Shown: positions 9,629-18,055 of the stretch, in pieces | Layout of the letters: every line of letters starts with the position of its first letter | Numbering within the stretch: the stretch's first letter is position 1 | Source: a virus | Strand: one strand, 5' to 3' | Virus record (IMG/VR): IMGVR_UViG_3300007541_004710 | Location: 1 to 24,973 of that record | DNA length: 24,973 nucleotides | Notes under the pieces: model-generated | Databases searched by the model: none | Seen by the model: the letters and a program-made list of their open reading frames with translations, nothing else | What the model was told of the DNA's origin: nothing | Translations under genes and position numbers: made by a program

Positions 9629-11392
9629 TTACTTGGCGTAATGGTTCTCAATCCCGCCTTCCGCCGCCAACGGAAGGTCGGAAATCCAATCTGGTGGAGT
9701 TGACATGATGCGGGTGACGGTGTCGAGTGCGTCGTCCGCCTGATCCTCTGGCACCTCGCAGATGACCTCGTCGTGGACCGTCCATAGCACCCGGATGCCG
9801 TTCGCCTCGATCCGCATGACGCAGTCGGCGAACACATCGCGGGCGAGTGCCTGCACGATGTTCTCCGTCATCTTTCCGCCCCACAAATAAGTCCACCCCT
9901 TGCCGTTGAAGGCGTTGGCTCCGGGGTTGGTGCCTGTCTCGTCGATGCGGAGACGTGGTTGCCACCACCGGACCGGTCGGCCGGACGGCAGGCCGAACTC
10001 AATATGGTCTGCCTGACTGTTGACGCCGCATCCCAGCTTGCGGGTCAGCGAAAGCCAGAACTTGCATATGCGTTCGTTGCCTGACCTCCACTGTCTGACC
10101 GTATCCTCACACTGCGCGGCGTCCAACGTCACGCCGGCCAACGCCTGCGCAACATGCTGGAACTTGCCCGGCCCGCAGCCGTAGCCCAGCCCGAGAACGC
10201 GGGCTTTCGCCAGTCGGTAAAGGTCGGGTGCTTCGTCCTTCATCTTGCCACCAGTCCAGCCCATCGTGGCGCGGGCGTGGGCCTCGTAGAGCGGGACGCC
10301 GGACCGGATCGCGTCCAGCATCGGCGCATCGCCGGTCAACCAATAGAGGACACGCGGTTCGATCTGCGACAAGTCCACGATTACAAACTTGTGGCCGGAA
10401 CGAGCCATGAACATCGGGCGAACATTCACGTTGAACATCTCACTGCGGGGGAGGTTCTGCATGTTGACGCCGGCATCTCCGCTCCATCGCCCGGTGTGCG
10501 CCCCCCAATACTTGAGGTTGACCGGCATCGTGCCGTCTGCCCGGCGGCGCACGTCGATGGCTTGTAGCTTCTGGAGAAGTATGTTGGTCCGCCTATAATC
10601 GCGTAGCGCGGCGATCCACTCGAACCGGTCTCCGTATTTGTCCTCCCACGCTATAGCCTCGTCTGAGTCCTTGGCCAACGACTTCGGGGCGGGGATGCCG
10701 AGCGTCTGACAATAATCGCGCAGCACCGGCAGTGACAGAATCGCCCCGTCGCCAGCCCACGGGATCTTGTCAGCGGCGGCGGCGTTGAGTTCCGCAAGGT
10801 GCGTGATGCCGGTGCGCAGTTTATCTGCTTCCACATTGACGCCGCGCCATTGCAGCGTCCGGGTGTGGGCTGAGAGGCGGCGCTCATGGATCGGCCACTG
10901 CGGGGCCAGCTTCTCCCACAGCTTGAGGCACCAGCGGGAGTCGTTGAGCGCGTATTCCAGAAGCTGCCCAGCCTTACCCTTGTCCTGCGCCCACTGCCAG
11001 CTTTTTCCGCTCATTACCTGCCGCATGACCTTCGGCAGTTCGTGGCCGAACACCGCCTTGACGGCGTCAGCAAGCGATCGTGGCTGGCCGCAGTAGGCGG
11101 CGAGGTCAGCCGAGCAGGACCAGCTTTTCGGCACGAACGTCTGCTTGATAGTGCCCTTGCTGATGGCGGCGCGGGCAACGACCGAGTCGAACGCCGCGTT
11201 GTGACTGACGAGGTCGCGCCCGGTCAGACGAGAAAAGTCGAAGTCGGAGGGGTCGCCGACGAACTCGATGCCCTCGCCGACAACCGACACCATGTAGATG
11301 TCCGTCTTTGGGTGGTGCGCGTATGCCCACGGGCCGAGCGTGCTGACGGTGTGCGTCCGTGAATAGTAGGTTTCAAAATCAACTGCGATCAT
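9629..11392 (-). CDS. Family A DNA polymerase with 3'-5' exonuclease domain
   Basis: The 587-residue product has the proofreading motifs Exo I (DFETYYS, residues 5-11), Exo II (SHNAAFDS near 63) and Exo III (YALNDSRW near 147), followed by polymerase motif A (VDLSQIEPR near 338), motif B (KARVLGLGYG near 395) and motif C (VHDEV near 538). All key acidic residues are present, so this should be an active phage replicative polymerase. It lacks the 5'-nuclease domain of bacterial Pol I, as is usual in phages. The ATG at 11392 has no Shine-Dalgarno sequence; the leader holds two AACCCTCCC-like words and follows a strong hairpin, suggesting a sub-operon with its own control. Confidence 0.94.
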   Translation of the reverse strand: MIAVDFETYYSRTHTVSTLGPWAYAHHPKTDIYMVSVVGEGIEFVGDPSDFDFSRLTGRDLVSHNAAFDSVVARAAISKGTIKQTFVPKSWSCSADLAAYCGQPRSLADAVKAVFGHELPKVMRQVMSGKSWQWAQDKGKAGQLLEYALNDSRWCLKLWEKLAPQWPIHERRLSAHTRTLQWRGVNVEADKLRTGITHLAELNAAAADKIPWAGDGAILSLPVLRDYCQTLGIPAPKSLAKDSDEAIAWEDKYGDRFEWIAALRDYRRTNILLQKLQAIDVRRRADGTMPVNLKYWGAHTGRWSGDAGVNMQNLPRSEMFNVNVRPMFMARSGHKFVIVDLSQIEPRVLYWLTGDAPMLDAIRSGVPLYEAHARATMGWTGGKMKDEAPDLYRLAKARVLGLGYGCGPGKFQHVAQALAGVTLDAAQCEDTVRQWRSGNERICKFWLSLTRKLGCGVNSQADHIEFGLPSGRPVRWWQPRLRIDETGTNPGANAFNGKGWTYLWGGKMTENIVQALARDVFADCVMRIEANGIRVLWTVHDEVICEVPEDQADDALDTVTRIMSTPPDWISDLPLAAEGGIENHYAK

Positions 11393-11416
11393 GGGAGGGT
11401 TTCATGGGAGGGTTGA

Positions 11417-11466
11417 ACGTAGGTTTAAGGTAGAAGGCCCGTCCCGGCGGCCAGACCGGGACGGGC
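11417..11466 (-). promoter_or_regulatory. Strong hairpin plus leader motif before the DNA polymerase gene
   Basis: A perfect 11-base inverted repeat (GCCCGTCCCGG at 11437-11447, CCGGGACGGGC at 11456-11466) with an 8-base loop lies between the DUF1599-like gene and the polymerase gene. On the minus strand it is followed by ACCTTAAACCTACGT (11431-11417). The same pairing of a CGTCCCG/CGGGACG hairpin with a nearly identical 15-mer occurs at 18056-18104. There is no U-tract, so this is not a classical terminator; attenuation, RNA processing or protein binding are all possible. Confidence 0.6.
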
Positions 11467-11489
11467 TTGCGGTTACTGGCGGCGGCGAC

Positions 11490-11852
11490 TCATGCTCGAT
11501 CCCCCTCCGCCAACATGCCGAGCGCCAGCAGCGAGTAGCCGATCAGGTCACGGTAGGCATCGGCGACCGACTCTCCGGGCACCCGGAGCTTCCCGTCAGA
11601 CGAGAACGCTTTGATGCGCTGGAACTTGTCGCCCATGCGAATGTTCAGCCCGACGAGCGGGTCAACCCCGAAGTCGGCTGCCTGCCGGAAGTTGGCGAAC
11701 GGGTCATCCGCTGCACTGCCTCCGGTGTAGTCGTTGTTTTTGGCGGCGATCAAGTCACGCATCATTATCAGTTCGCGTTCGACCGCCGCCATGTATTCCG
11801 ACTTCGTCATACGCATGTCGATGCCCGGCAGCGTCAGTGGTTCGGCGCTCAT
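11490..11852 (-). CDS. DUF1599/Nmad1-like (MazG-related) protein
   Basis: The 120-residue product carries the DUF1599 pattern: KNNDY (38-42), DPFANF (50-55), IRMGDKFQR (71-79), then PGESVADAYRDLIGYSLLAL (92-111). This family, also called nucleotide-modification-associated domain 1, is related to all-alpha NTP pyrophosphatases and occurs in phages with DNA-modification or nucleotide-metabolism genes. It may hydrolyse or sanitise nucleotides for the polymerase encoded next. I chose ATG at 11852 because it overlaps the upstream stop as ATGA; a longer frame reaches 11870. A strong hairpin follows the stop. Confidence 0.78.
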   Translation of the reverse strand: MSAEPLTLPGIDMRMTKSEYMAAVERELIMMRDLIAAKNNDYTGGSAADDPFANFRQAADFGVDPLVGLNIRMGDKFQRIKAFSSDGKLRVPGESVADAYRDLIGYSLLALGMLAEGDRA

Positions 11853-12595
11853 ACGAGGTTGCTGGCCCACGACTGGAAGGCGTCAGAGGTTGCAGCGCCA
11901 CGAAGGAGCGCGGGCACTCGGATCTTCTTCCCGGTCTTCTGAACTGAGAACTCCTTGCTGGTCAGCATGAATTCGCGAGCGCAGAAGCGGGGCAGATACA
12001 TGGTGCGGGCGGTGAGGAGCGGACGAGCGACGGCGTCGTAAGCCCGATAGCCGCTGATGGTGTAGACGACCAGCGCATAGCGGACGCCGTCGTGCGACAA
12101 ACAGAACTCAGGTGCGTCCACGTCGCCTCGTATGAGTGCTAGGAGAGTAAGAGACTCGTCAATCTGCGGCGCGAGCCGCTCGCCGTTGAGTTCGTCCCAG
12201 TCGATTCGCAGCCCAGCGGCGGCGGCGTCGTCACGGGTGCGGAAGACCCGGCCAATGTCGTCAGAGTCATAGTCAGTGCGTTCCCGATAGGTCTTCGTTG
12301 CCTTCACGACGGTCATCGGGAGTTCGTCATCCTTGGCCGCGACAGCCAACGACTTGTTAAGCACCCAGCTTCCGACGGGGAAGTCGTCCGCGAGCGGGGA
12401 CTGGCTGCTGCCGACGAACGACATGCGCGGCGTCAGGATGTCTGACCGCTGGAACTCACCCTCGAAGTCGTCCATCTGGTTGATGTGCTTTGCCATCTCG
12501 GCAGCCGGGCGCGGACTCATTGAGGCGGCGGTGTGGGGTTCTGCGTCCTCGGCTACTGCCGCGACGCCCGCATCGAACGATTTGGTATCACTCAT
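11849..12595 (-). CDS. Unknown protein in the position of a phage ssDNA-binding protein
   Basis: The 248-residue product has an acidic, disordered-looking N-terminus (first ~45 residues), then a mixed beta-rich region with SWVLNKSLAV, TVVKATKTYRER, YALVVYTISGYRAYD and LTSKEFSVQKTGKKIRVPAL. No catalytic motif is visible. In phage operons with a family A polymerase and a Cas4-like DUF2800 nuclease, this position is often held by an ssDNA-binding protein (DUF2815 type). That role is inferred from position and fold impression only. It starts at ATG overlapping the nuclease stop as ATGA and ends overlapping the DUF1599-like start in the same way. Confidence 0.72.
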   Translation of the reverse strand: MSDTKSFDAGVAAVAEDAEPHTAASMSPRPAAEMAKHINQMDDFEGEFQRSDILTPRMSFVGSSQSPLADDFPVGSWVLNKSLAVAAKDDELPMTVVKATKTYRERTDYDSDDIGRVFRTRDDAAAAGLRIDWDELNGERLAPQIDESLTLLALIRGDVDAPEFCLSHDGVRYALVVYTISGYRAYDAVARPLLTARTMYLPRFCAREFMLTSKEFSVQKTGKKIRVPALLRGAATSDAFQSWASNLV

Positions 12596-13653
12596 TTTCG
12601 TTGTAGGTATTTTTGTTTTTCTGGTGCGCTTTCAATCAGGTCAGCGGTGCGCAGCCGCTTGACCAATTCTTGTTCGGCCTCGTCCTTCTTGCCCTTGGGG
12701 TGGGCATCCCGGACAGCCTTCCTCAGTTGACTGACCGACAGTGAGCAACACGGGAGGAACTCCTCCAGCGTCACCAGCCCGTTGGCGTGGTCCCATGCGT
12801 CATTGACGCTGCCGTTCAGCTTGGTAGGCGCGGCCCGCTCTCCGAGCTTGTGGTGCGCCAACTCTACTCCGTCGGTCAGTAACTGCTTCGCCCGCTCCTT
12901 GACCGCCGCCGCCCACTTCTCCGCGACGCGGGCGAAGGGGAGTGCTGCCTCGTCCAGCACCTCTGGCGTCAGAGATTTTGGGTCTGCGAGGCTGACCACG
13001 TCGAGCGGAGACGGGTGCGCTACCTGCACCAGTGCTGTCATAGCGGTGGGGCAGTCAGCTAGATGGACGCAGTATTCACACGCCTTGCAGGCACGGCGCT
13101 CCGGGTTCTCCTCGGTGACGCTTGTGAGCAAGTCGTCGATAAGTTTGACGTAAGTGGGCAGGCAGTCCCGGTGGAAGGTGCCGGCCATCAGTTCGTTCCG
13201 CCGGGCCAGCAGCAGCACTGCGTTGATGACGTTCAGCTTCGGCCAACGCTGGAACGCGCCGACAACGTAGGCGATCACCTGCAAGTTGCTCTGCGGTTCG
13301 GGCACGGCTAGACGGCCGAACTTGTAGTCGATCAGCCAGCCTTCGCCGTTTCGCACGCCGAAGAGGTCGCACGTCCCAAACACGTCCGTGTGGTTTGGTA
13401 AGTTGATTTCTAGTCGCACCTCCCGATGAACTTCGGTCATGGTGGTCAGCAGACGCTTGGTCTGCTCACGCACCCAGCCCACGGCAGCAGCCTGCTCGGC
13501 GTCGAGCGCGTCGTCGTATCCGATCTCCAGCGCCCGGTGGCAGAGTTCCCCCTCGGTCGCGGCGTCGCTCGTCTCGTTGCGGTTCTCCCACCCGTGGCAC
13601 TGCGCACGGTAGTTGTATGAGGACGGGGAGTAGCGTGCGTGGTCAGTCGGCAT
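12592..13653 (-). CDS. Cas4-like PD-(D/E)XK nuclease, DUF2800-like
   Basis: The 353-residue product contains the RecB/Cas4 nuclease motifs: H39 in GELCHRALE, D96 in VFGTCD, D109-x-K111 in LIDYKFG, and Q125/Y129 in LQVIAYV. An N-terminal C19 with C192-x2-C195-x5-C201 matches the four-cysteine Fe-S cluster pattern of Cas4/AddB nucleases; an extra C189 is present. Such DUF2800-type proteins act in phage recombination or end processing. I chose ATG at 13653, with GGAGG five bases upstream; ATG at 13665 has no good ribosome-binding site. It starts 30 bases after the SNF2-type gene and overlaps the next gene as ATGA. Confidence 0.85.
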   Translation of the reverse strand: MPTDHARYSPSSYNYRAQCHGWENRNETSDAATEGELCHRALEIGYDDALDAEQAAAVGWVREQTKRLLTTMTEVHREVRLEINLPNHTDVFGTCDLFGVRNGEGWLIDYKFGRLAVPEPQSNLQVIAYVVGAFQRWPKLNVINAVLLLARRNELMAGTFHRDCLPTYVKLIDDLLTSVTEENPERRACKACEYCVHLADCPTAMTALVQVAHPSPLDVVSLADPKSLTPEVLDEAALPFARVAEKWAAAVKERAKQLLTDGVELAHHKLGERAAPTKLNGSVNDAWDHANGLVTLEEFLPCCSLSVSQLRKAVRDAHPKGKKDEAEQELVKRLRTADLIESAPEKQKYLQRK

Positions 13654-13683
13654 TGACGCCTCCATTCTTTCTGCGTTGTTTTG

Positions 13684-14940
13684 TCATAGTAGGGTTGTGT
13701 CTTTCAGTGTTTCGAGATTTTTGGCCGCAGCTTGGACCTTCGGCATGACCGAATGCTCTTCAACGCTTCCCGCCGCAAATAGTATGCGGCAGATCGCCGG
13801 GTGGTGAGCGCCAATGCGGTGCGTCCGGCCGATGACCTGCAACAAGGTGCGTGCGTCATACGGCGGCGAGATCAGGCTGACGGTTGGGAATGGTGATAGT
13901 AGGTCAATGCCCTCGCCGCCGGCCTGCGAGTTTATCGCCACGATGCGTGGGTGGTCGGTGCGCTGGAATTGCTCCACAACATGCGCCCGCGCTGCCACCG
14001 GAGTCTTTCCGTGTATGACATGCGCGTCGAAGGTTTCCGCGTATTCGAGGAGCGGGGCAGTGAAGTTGAATGCGGCGACGACAGAGTGTCCGGTCGCCAA
14101 CAGGTCGCGTGTCATGTCCACCATGCTGGCCACCCTCGCCTGCTCCAGCCGGACACGCTCCTGCGTGGTGGCCCCGAGTCCGCGCTCCTCAACTGCTGCC
14201 CGCAGTTCGTTGATGGCGGCGGGCTTGATGGACGTCGTTACCGCGACCGGCTGGACGGTCCGACTGGCAAAACCGTCTACCTCAGTCCACCGCGTCGCCA
14301 CCATGCTGTCTGACAGTGCGTCGCGGATGCTGGCAATGACGGCGGGGTTGTTGTCCCACAACCACGGGCGACCCTTGAGACTCTTGTGACGGTAACATCC
14401 CATCTCAGGCAGTGCGTCATACCATGCGGCCCAGCGGGTAATGCCGGCGGCGTGGAGGAACCACCGGGTCTTTAGCGGCGTGGAGAAGGGCGTCGCTGAC
14501 GCGGCCAGCACAGGGACGCCGAGGTCCACGATGCGCTTCGCCAGCTTTGCGGTGAGCGTGTCTGGCGCAGACACTCGGTGCGCCTCGTCCAAAATGACGA
14601 GGTCGTTGTCGGGGTCAATGGCGCGGATGAAAGCCTCCGCTTTTTTGTTCGGCCGAACCCGCTCGTAGTTGATCCAGTCAACACTGGAGGAACCGCCTGC
14701 CCGGGAGGCTGCGGCCGAATCGTCGGCGGCAGTGGACATGCTGTTGGCTTTCGCAACCCATGCGGGTCCGACCGAAAGGGGGCAGATGACGACCGGGCGA
14801 CGGCGCATCTCACGGGCCACTGCGAGCGCCGTGATCGTCTTGCCAGTGCCGGTATCGCTGGCGTCAAGGCCGAAGCGCCGGTCAGTCAGTGACCGGATTA
14901 AGCGGGTGACGTTGCGCGTCTGGTGAGGGAGCAGTTCCAT
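13684..14940 (-). CDS. SNF2-type (superfamily 2) DNA helicase/translocase
   Basis: The 418-residue product has an N-terminal LLPHQ Q-motif-like start, Walker A DTGTGKT (29-35), DEAH box (118-121), SATPF near 150, and a C-terminal motif VI QVIGRTHRIGA near 367-377, the hallmarks of SNF2-family ATPases. It is short for the family but typical of phage versions that sit in replication operons next to a VRR-NUC or Hjc-like nuclease. It should use ATP to translocate on or remodel DNA. Its ATG lies 59 bases inside the upstream nuclease gene, with no Shine-Dalgarno sequence but an ACCCTCC word 13 bases upstream. Confidence 0.88.
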   Translation of the reverse strand: MELLPHQTRNVTRLIRSLTDRRFGLDASDTGTGKTITALAVAREMRRRPVVICPLSVGPAWVAKANSMSTAADDSAAASRAGGSSSVDWINYERVRPNKKAEAFIRAIDPDNDLVILDEAHRVSAPDTLTAKLAKRIVDLGVPVLAASATPFSTPLKTRWFLHAAGITRWAAWYDALPEMGCYRHKSLKGRPWLWDNNPAVIASIRDALSDSMVATRWTEVDGFASRTVQPVAVTTSIKPAAINELRAAVEERGLGATTQERVRLEQARVASMVDMTRDLLATGHSVVAAFNFTAPLLEYAETFDAHVIHGKTPVAARAHVVEQFQRTDHPRIVAINSQAGGEGIDLLSPFPTVSLISPPYDARTLLQVIGRTHRIGAHHPAICRILFAAGSVEEHSVMPKVQAAAKNLETLKDTTLL

Positions 14941-15253
14941 GTGCGAGTGCGTGGAGGGTCAAGAAGTCGTCGAGGCGGAGGATCGCCAGCCACGGCTGGC
15001 CGTTTCGGCGGTGGCAGACCAAAGGGGTCTGCTCTGGACCAGCATCCGCAGTCGCCTGCGATAGCCAGCGGTATGGGTTGCCGGCCTCCACCCGCTTGCA
15101 TTCGAGGTGGAACGGGGTGAGGTCGGGGGCGACGACATCGGGGGAGTCTGGTGATCCTGCGTATTGCTGGCCCCGGCGGGCGGGGTAGCCCCGCTCGGTG
15201 AGAAAGCGGGCGAGTTCTAGCTCGCCCCGTGCTCCTTTGGCCCGGGAGTTCAT
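14882..15253 (-). CDS. Hjc-like PD-(D/E)XK endonuclease (possible Holliday junction resolvase)
   Basis: The 123-residue product fits the small Hjc-type resolvase layout: E11 in GARGELELARFL, RRGQQ (26-30), D39 in SPDVV, and E51-x-K53 in HLECKRVE. These residues form the PD-(D/E)XK active site. It may cut branched or junction DNA during phage replication. It starts at ATG overlapping the HTH gene stop as ATGA, with GAGGT just upstream, and its 3' end overlaps the SNF2-type gene by 59 bases. The two probably act together on recombination intermediates. Confidence 0.8.
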   Translation of the reverse strand: MNSRAKGARGELELARFLTERGYPARRGQQYAGSPDSPDVVAPDLTPFHLECKRVEAGNPYRWLSQATADAGPEQTPLVCHRRNGQPWLAILRLDDFLTLHALAHGTAPSPDAQRHPLNPVTD

Positions 15254-15444
15254 TTTACCTCGGTCATCCAGCGGTCCCAGTCAGACCGGCGGATTCGGAC
15301 CGTGCGGCGGGTCAGCCTGACCACCGGGAGTGGGTTGGTTGTGCCGTCGGCGGTCTGCCGCCCTGCCCTAATCCACCGCCGAACGGTTTCGGGGTGGACG
15401 GCTACCTCCTTGGCGGCCTCGACGATTGACAAAAATTTATCCAT
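15250..15444 (-). CDS. Small HTH protein, MerR/excisionase-like
   Basis: The 64-residue product begins FLSIVEAAKEVAVHPETVRRWIRAGR, a helix-turn-helix of the MerR/excisionase (HTH_17) type, then a short wing with VRLTRRTVRIRRSDWDRWM. Such proteins are phage excisionases or small regulators. It is the first gene of the leftward replication operon and lies near the integrase gene, so either an Xis-like role or control of the operon is plausible; the sequence does not decide. The ATG has no Shine-Dalgarno sequence. Confidence 0.75.
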   Translation of the reverse strand: MDKFLSIVEAAKEVAVHPETVRRWIRAGRQTADGTTNPLPVVRLTRRTVRIRRSDWDRWMTEVK

Positions 15445-15504
15445 GCGCTTGAGGATAGCGCAACGTGGCGAAGTGTCTATACCCCAAATGGAGTATCGAA
15501 ACGA
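15445..15504 (-). promoter_or_regulatory. Possible leftward promoter of the replication operon
   Basis: This 60-base gap precedes the first gene of the leftward operon. On the minus strand it contains GGGGTATAGACAC, with TATAGA as a possible -10 box and only a poor -35 match 17 bases upstream (TCGTTT). The local AT-rich patch supports a promoter, but consensus agreement is weak. Confidence 0.3.
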
Positions 15505-15807
15505 TCACCACTTGACCTTGTGACTCCAGTATTTCGCCGAGAGTTTATCGCCGTTGGGTTTGCCCTGCGCGTCGTGCCGGGCGTAGTAGGACCGGCGACG
15601 GGCCTTGTCCTTGGCGCTGGTTGGGTTGGCTCCGGCACCTCGGACACCCTGCTGGCCGAATCGGACCAGCTTCACCTGTTCGCCTTGCTTGGCGAGGACG
15701 GCGTGGCTTTTCGTTTTGTGGGAGGGGGTGCGCTTCGGTTTGTTGTAGCCGGCGAAAGTCTCGCCCCGGTAGTTGATCGACATGCGGCGATAGTAGGGCA
15801 CTGTCAC
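15505..15807 (-). CDS. Small basic conserved phage protein, DUF6321-like
   Basis: The product of about 92-100 residues is very basic and has the pattern GYNKPKRTP, KSHAVLAKQGEQVKLVRFGQQG, a RRRSYYARHD segment and a C-terminal KLSAKYWSHKVKW. This resembles a small conserved phage family I recall as DUF6321, seen in many environmental phages and of unknown function. The start is either GTG at 15807, overlapping the integrase stop as GTGA, or ATG at 15783; neither has a Shine-Dalgarno sequence. It is probably co-transcribed with the integrase. Confidence 0.72.
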   Translation of the reverse strand: MTVPYYRRMSINYRGETFAGYNKPKRTPSHKTKSHAVLAKQGEQVKLVRFGQQGVRGAGANPTSAKDKARRRSYYARHDAQGKPNGDKLSAKYWSHKVKW

Positions 15808-16976
15808 ACAGATTCCAAGGGTGGAGGAGACAGCCGGATCGCCCAGTATTCGGTAGCCTGCTGGCGAGACACCGCCCGGCGATAGGCGGCGAATGTCTGG
15901 AGAGGGGAGGCGTGGCCCATTGACATCGCGGTGCGTGGGGGATCGTTGAATTGGACGAGGTGGTGGCTGCCGTATGAATGCCGCAGTGCGTTGACCGGGT
16001 AGCGGCCACCTGCGGCGGCAGCCGTGACGAGGTTCTTCCGGCGCTGGATGGCTGACTCAGAGAGACCGAGGAGGACTGGACCGGAGGCGGGGGGACGCCA
16101 GCCGGACCGGACTAACTCCACCAGTGGGGGCGTGAACGGAACCCACCTCTCGGCGTTTTTCGTCTTGCCAGCAGAAACGTAAAGCTCGCAGCGATCAGGT
16201 TGCTCGGTGTCGATGCGAATGTCTGACCAGTCGAGGCGCTGGACCTCGGAGGTGCGCAGCCCGGCGAAGGCGGAGAAGGCGAGGAACCAGTAGGTCGCCG
16301 AGTCGTTGAGCCGGGCGGCGGTCTGGATCAGGTCGTCGAGTTGCTGCGGCTTGACGATGTGGGTTGGCGGGGATGCTTTCGGGAGATGCAGTGGACCAGA
16401 TGGGTCAGGGAGGTTGACCGGTAGGGTGCCGGTCCTACGTGCGTGGGACAGTGCAGCCCGGAGGGTGTGTAGGAAATTCAGTTTCGTCCGGGGCGAGCCG
16501 GGCAGTTCGTCAACCCACTGCTGGAGGTCGGCGGTCGTCAGGTCAGCAGCGGACAGACCGCCGATGGCGTCGGTGATCTTCGGCAAACGTCGGCAAACGT
16601 CCCGGTGATGTAGCTCGCCAACGGTCCCGCGTGTGAACGCCGCCTCGATATGCGAGCGGTATCCCGCGAGCAGGTCGGCGACCGAGCCAGTCGTCCGGGA
16701 CTTGGCGTCGTAGGCGACGCGAAGGGCGTCGGCCATCTCCTGCGGCGTCAGCTTGCTGCGATACTGCGCGATCACCAGCGACTCTTCGTGCGTGACGACG
16801 GCGGTCTGCGCCTTGAGCCGGCGAACGAGGTCGGACCGGTATGCCGCAGCGGCGGTCCGGCTGTTGAAAAACTTTCGCACGCGGCGGCCGAACACCCGCT
16901 GCGGGACGTCTATGACGTATTTGTAGCGGGGGTGGCTGGCGTTGTGAATGGCGAGTGAGGTGATGTGCGTGTCCAT
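15804..16976 (-). CDS. int: Tyrosine-type site-specific recombinase (phage integrase)
   Basis: The 390-residue product has an N-terminal arm-binding-like region (1-90), a SAM-like core-binding domain (about 95-180) and a catalytic domain. Catalytic residues are the Arg in AGLRTSEV near 239, a Lys in the KTKNAERW beta-hairpin near 270, NALRHSYGSHH (box II, with Asn in place of the usual first His), MGHASPL, and the Tyr nucleophile in FAAYRR near 363. It should integrate and excise the phage. I chose ATG at 16976 because the N-terminal 50 residues of the longer frame from 17126 are low-quality and overlap repeat-rich DNA. The upstream region (17017-17468) is the expected place for attP arm sites. 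Confidence 0.93.
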   Translation of the reverse strand: MDTHITSLAIHNASHPRYKYVIDVPQRVFGRRVRKFFNSRTAAAAYRSDLVRRLKAQTAVVTHEESLVIAQYRSKLTPQEMADALRVAYDAKSRTTGSVADLLAGYRSHIEAAFTRGTVGELHHRDVCRRLPKITDAIGGLSAADLTTADLQQWVDELPGSPRTKLNFLHTLRAALSHARRTGTLPVNLPDPSGPLHLPKASPPTHIVKPQQLDDLIQTAARLNDSATYWFLAFSAFAGLRTSEVQRLDWSDIRIDTEQPDRCELYVSAGKTKNAERWVPFTPPLVELVRSGWRPPASGPVLLGLSESAIQRRKNLVTAAAAGGRYPVNALRHSYGSHHLVQFNDPPRTAMSMGHASPLQTFAAYRRAVSRQQATEYWAIRLSPPPLESV

Positions 16977-17016
16977 GTTGGTCAGCAAGAGGCTGCGTCG
17001 AGCAAATGTCAAGCGC

Positions 17017-17468
<452 letters not shown>

Positions 17469-17487
17469 CCACCCCCTTGGCACTGGG

Positions 17488-17532
17488 CCGAAACGAAAAT
17501 AGGCCGCGCCCCCGATGGCGGAGACGCGGCCT
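17488..17532 (-). terminator. Rho-independent terminator for leftward transcripts
   Basis: A perfect 8-base inverted repeat (AGGCCGCG at 17501-17508, CGCGGCCT at 17525-17532) reads on the minus strand as a GC-rich stem followed by TATTTTCGTTT. It would end transcripts coming from the 21.5-17.7 kb module and insulate the integrase region from them. Confidence 0.7.
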
Positions 17533-17713
17533 CGTGTTGATGGCGGTGGCTGGTGTCAGCCATCCGGAAGACTGTCTGGCGAGAATGCCTCGTGCTTGCG
17601 CGAGGATCGCTCCTGACGCGGCGGACGGACAATCTGGTGTCCGTCAGGCACCCGGCGGGTCCGATGCGTTACAGGGCGTTCTGGAGCGGCAGCGGTTCTG
17701 CGGTAGGTGCGGC
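17533..17713. other. Intergenic stretch with no supported gene
   Basis: About 180 bases lie between the terminator and the end of the small gene at 17714. Open frames across it look like chance frames: they run into the GA repeat or lack a family resemblance. I see no further clear element. Confidence 0.5.
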
Positions 17714-17938
17714 TCACCTTTGGATGTTCTCTCTAAGATTCCTTAGCGCGGCCTCAATTGCTGAGGCCTCCGCATCTGCGTTGAAGTCCACGGAACCGTA
17801 ATGGGTTGGCATGTGGACCATCATTTCCCGCCGCATTTCCCGGTTGCGCTCCAGCCGCTTTTCAGCCTCTGCGCGGGTGACCGTCAGAGCTCGCCTTGTT
17901 CCGTCCTTTGTCGTGTATTGGTATGTGATGTTCGTCAT
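17714..17938 (-). CDS. Small charged protein of unknown function
   Basis: The 74-residue product begins with a short beta-rich segment (ITYQYTTKDGTRRALTVT), followed by a long, highly charged helix (RAEAEKRLERNREMRREMM) and a second helix near the C-terminus (AEASAIEAALRNLREN). I do not recognise it. The ATG is preceded by CAAAACACC, almost the same context as the short peptide gene just upstream (GTAAACACC), and the two genes are 17 bases apart. The shared start context and orientation support a real gene at the end of the accessory module. Confidence 0.6.
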   Translation of the reverse strand: MTNITYQYTTKDGTRRALTVTRAEAEKRLERNREMRREMMVHMPTHYGSVDFNADAEASAIEAALRNLRENIQR

Positions 17939-17955
17939 GGTGTTTTGTCAGACGG

Positions 17956-18048
17956 TTACAGGATGATGAGTGCCAGCAGCGTGCTGCCCGCGATGATGAC
18001 GACGGCAATGACGTCGCCCCAGATAGGGTGGTTCGTGTCTTTGTGCAT
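17956..18048 (-). CDS. 30-residue single-pass membrane peptide
   Basis: A short frame starting at ATG 18048 encodes a polar N-terminus (MHKDTNHPIWGD) followed by one hydrophobic helix (VIAVVIIAGSTLLALIIL) that ends at the stop codon. The size and layout are those of a small membrane peptide, such as a toxin, holin-like or regulatory peptide. The leader has a 15-mer nearly identical to that before the polymerase gene, and a large hairpin just upstream. It lies between the VWA gene and the 74-residue gene, both minus strand. No function can be assigned. Confidence 0.5.
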   Translation of the reverse strand: MHKDTNHPIWGDVIAVVIIAGSTLLALIIL

Positions 18049-18055
18049 GGTGTTT

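Noticed and set aside
16577-16600. Direct repeat of CGGCAAACGT inside the integrase gene
   Set aside because: Only two copies, in coding sequence; probably a chance duplication with no visible regulatory meaning.
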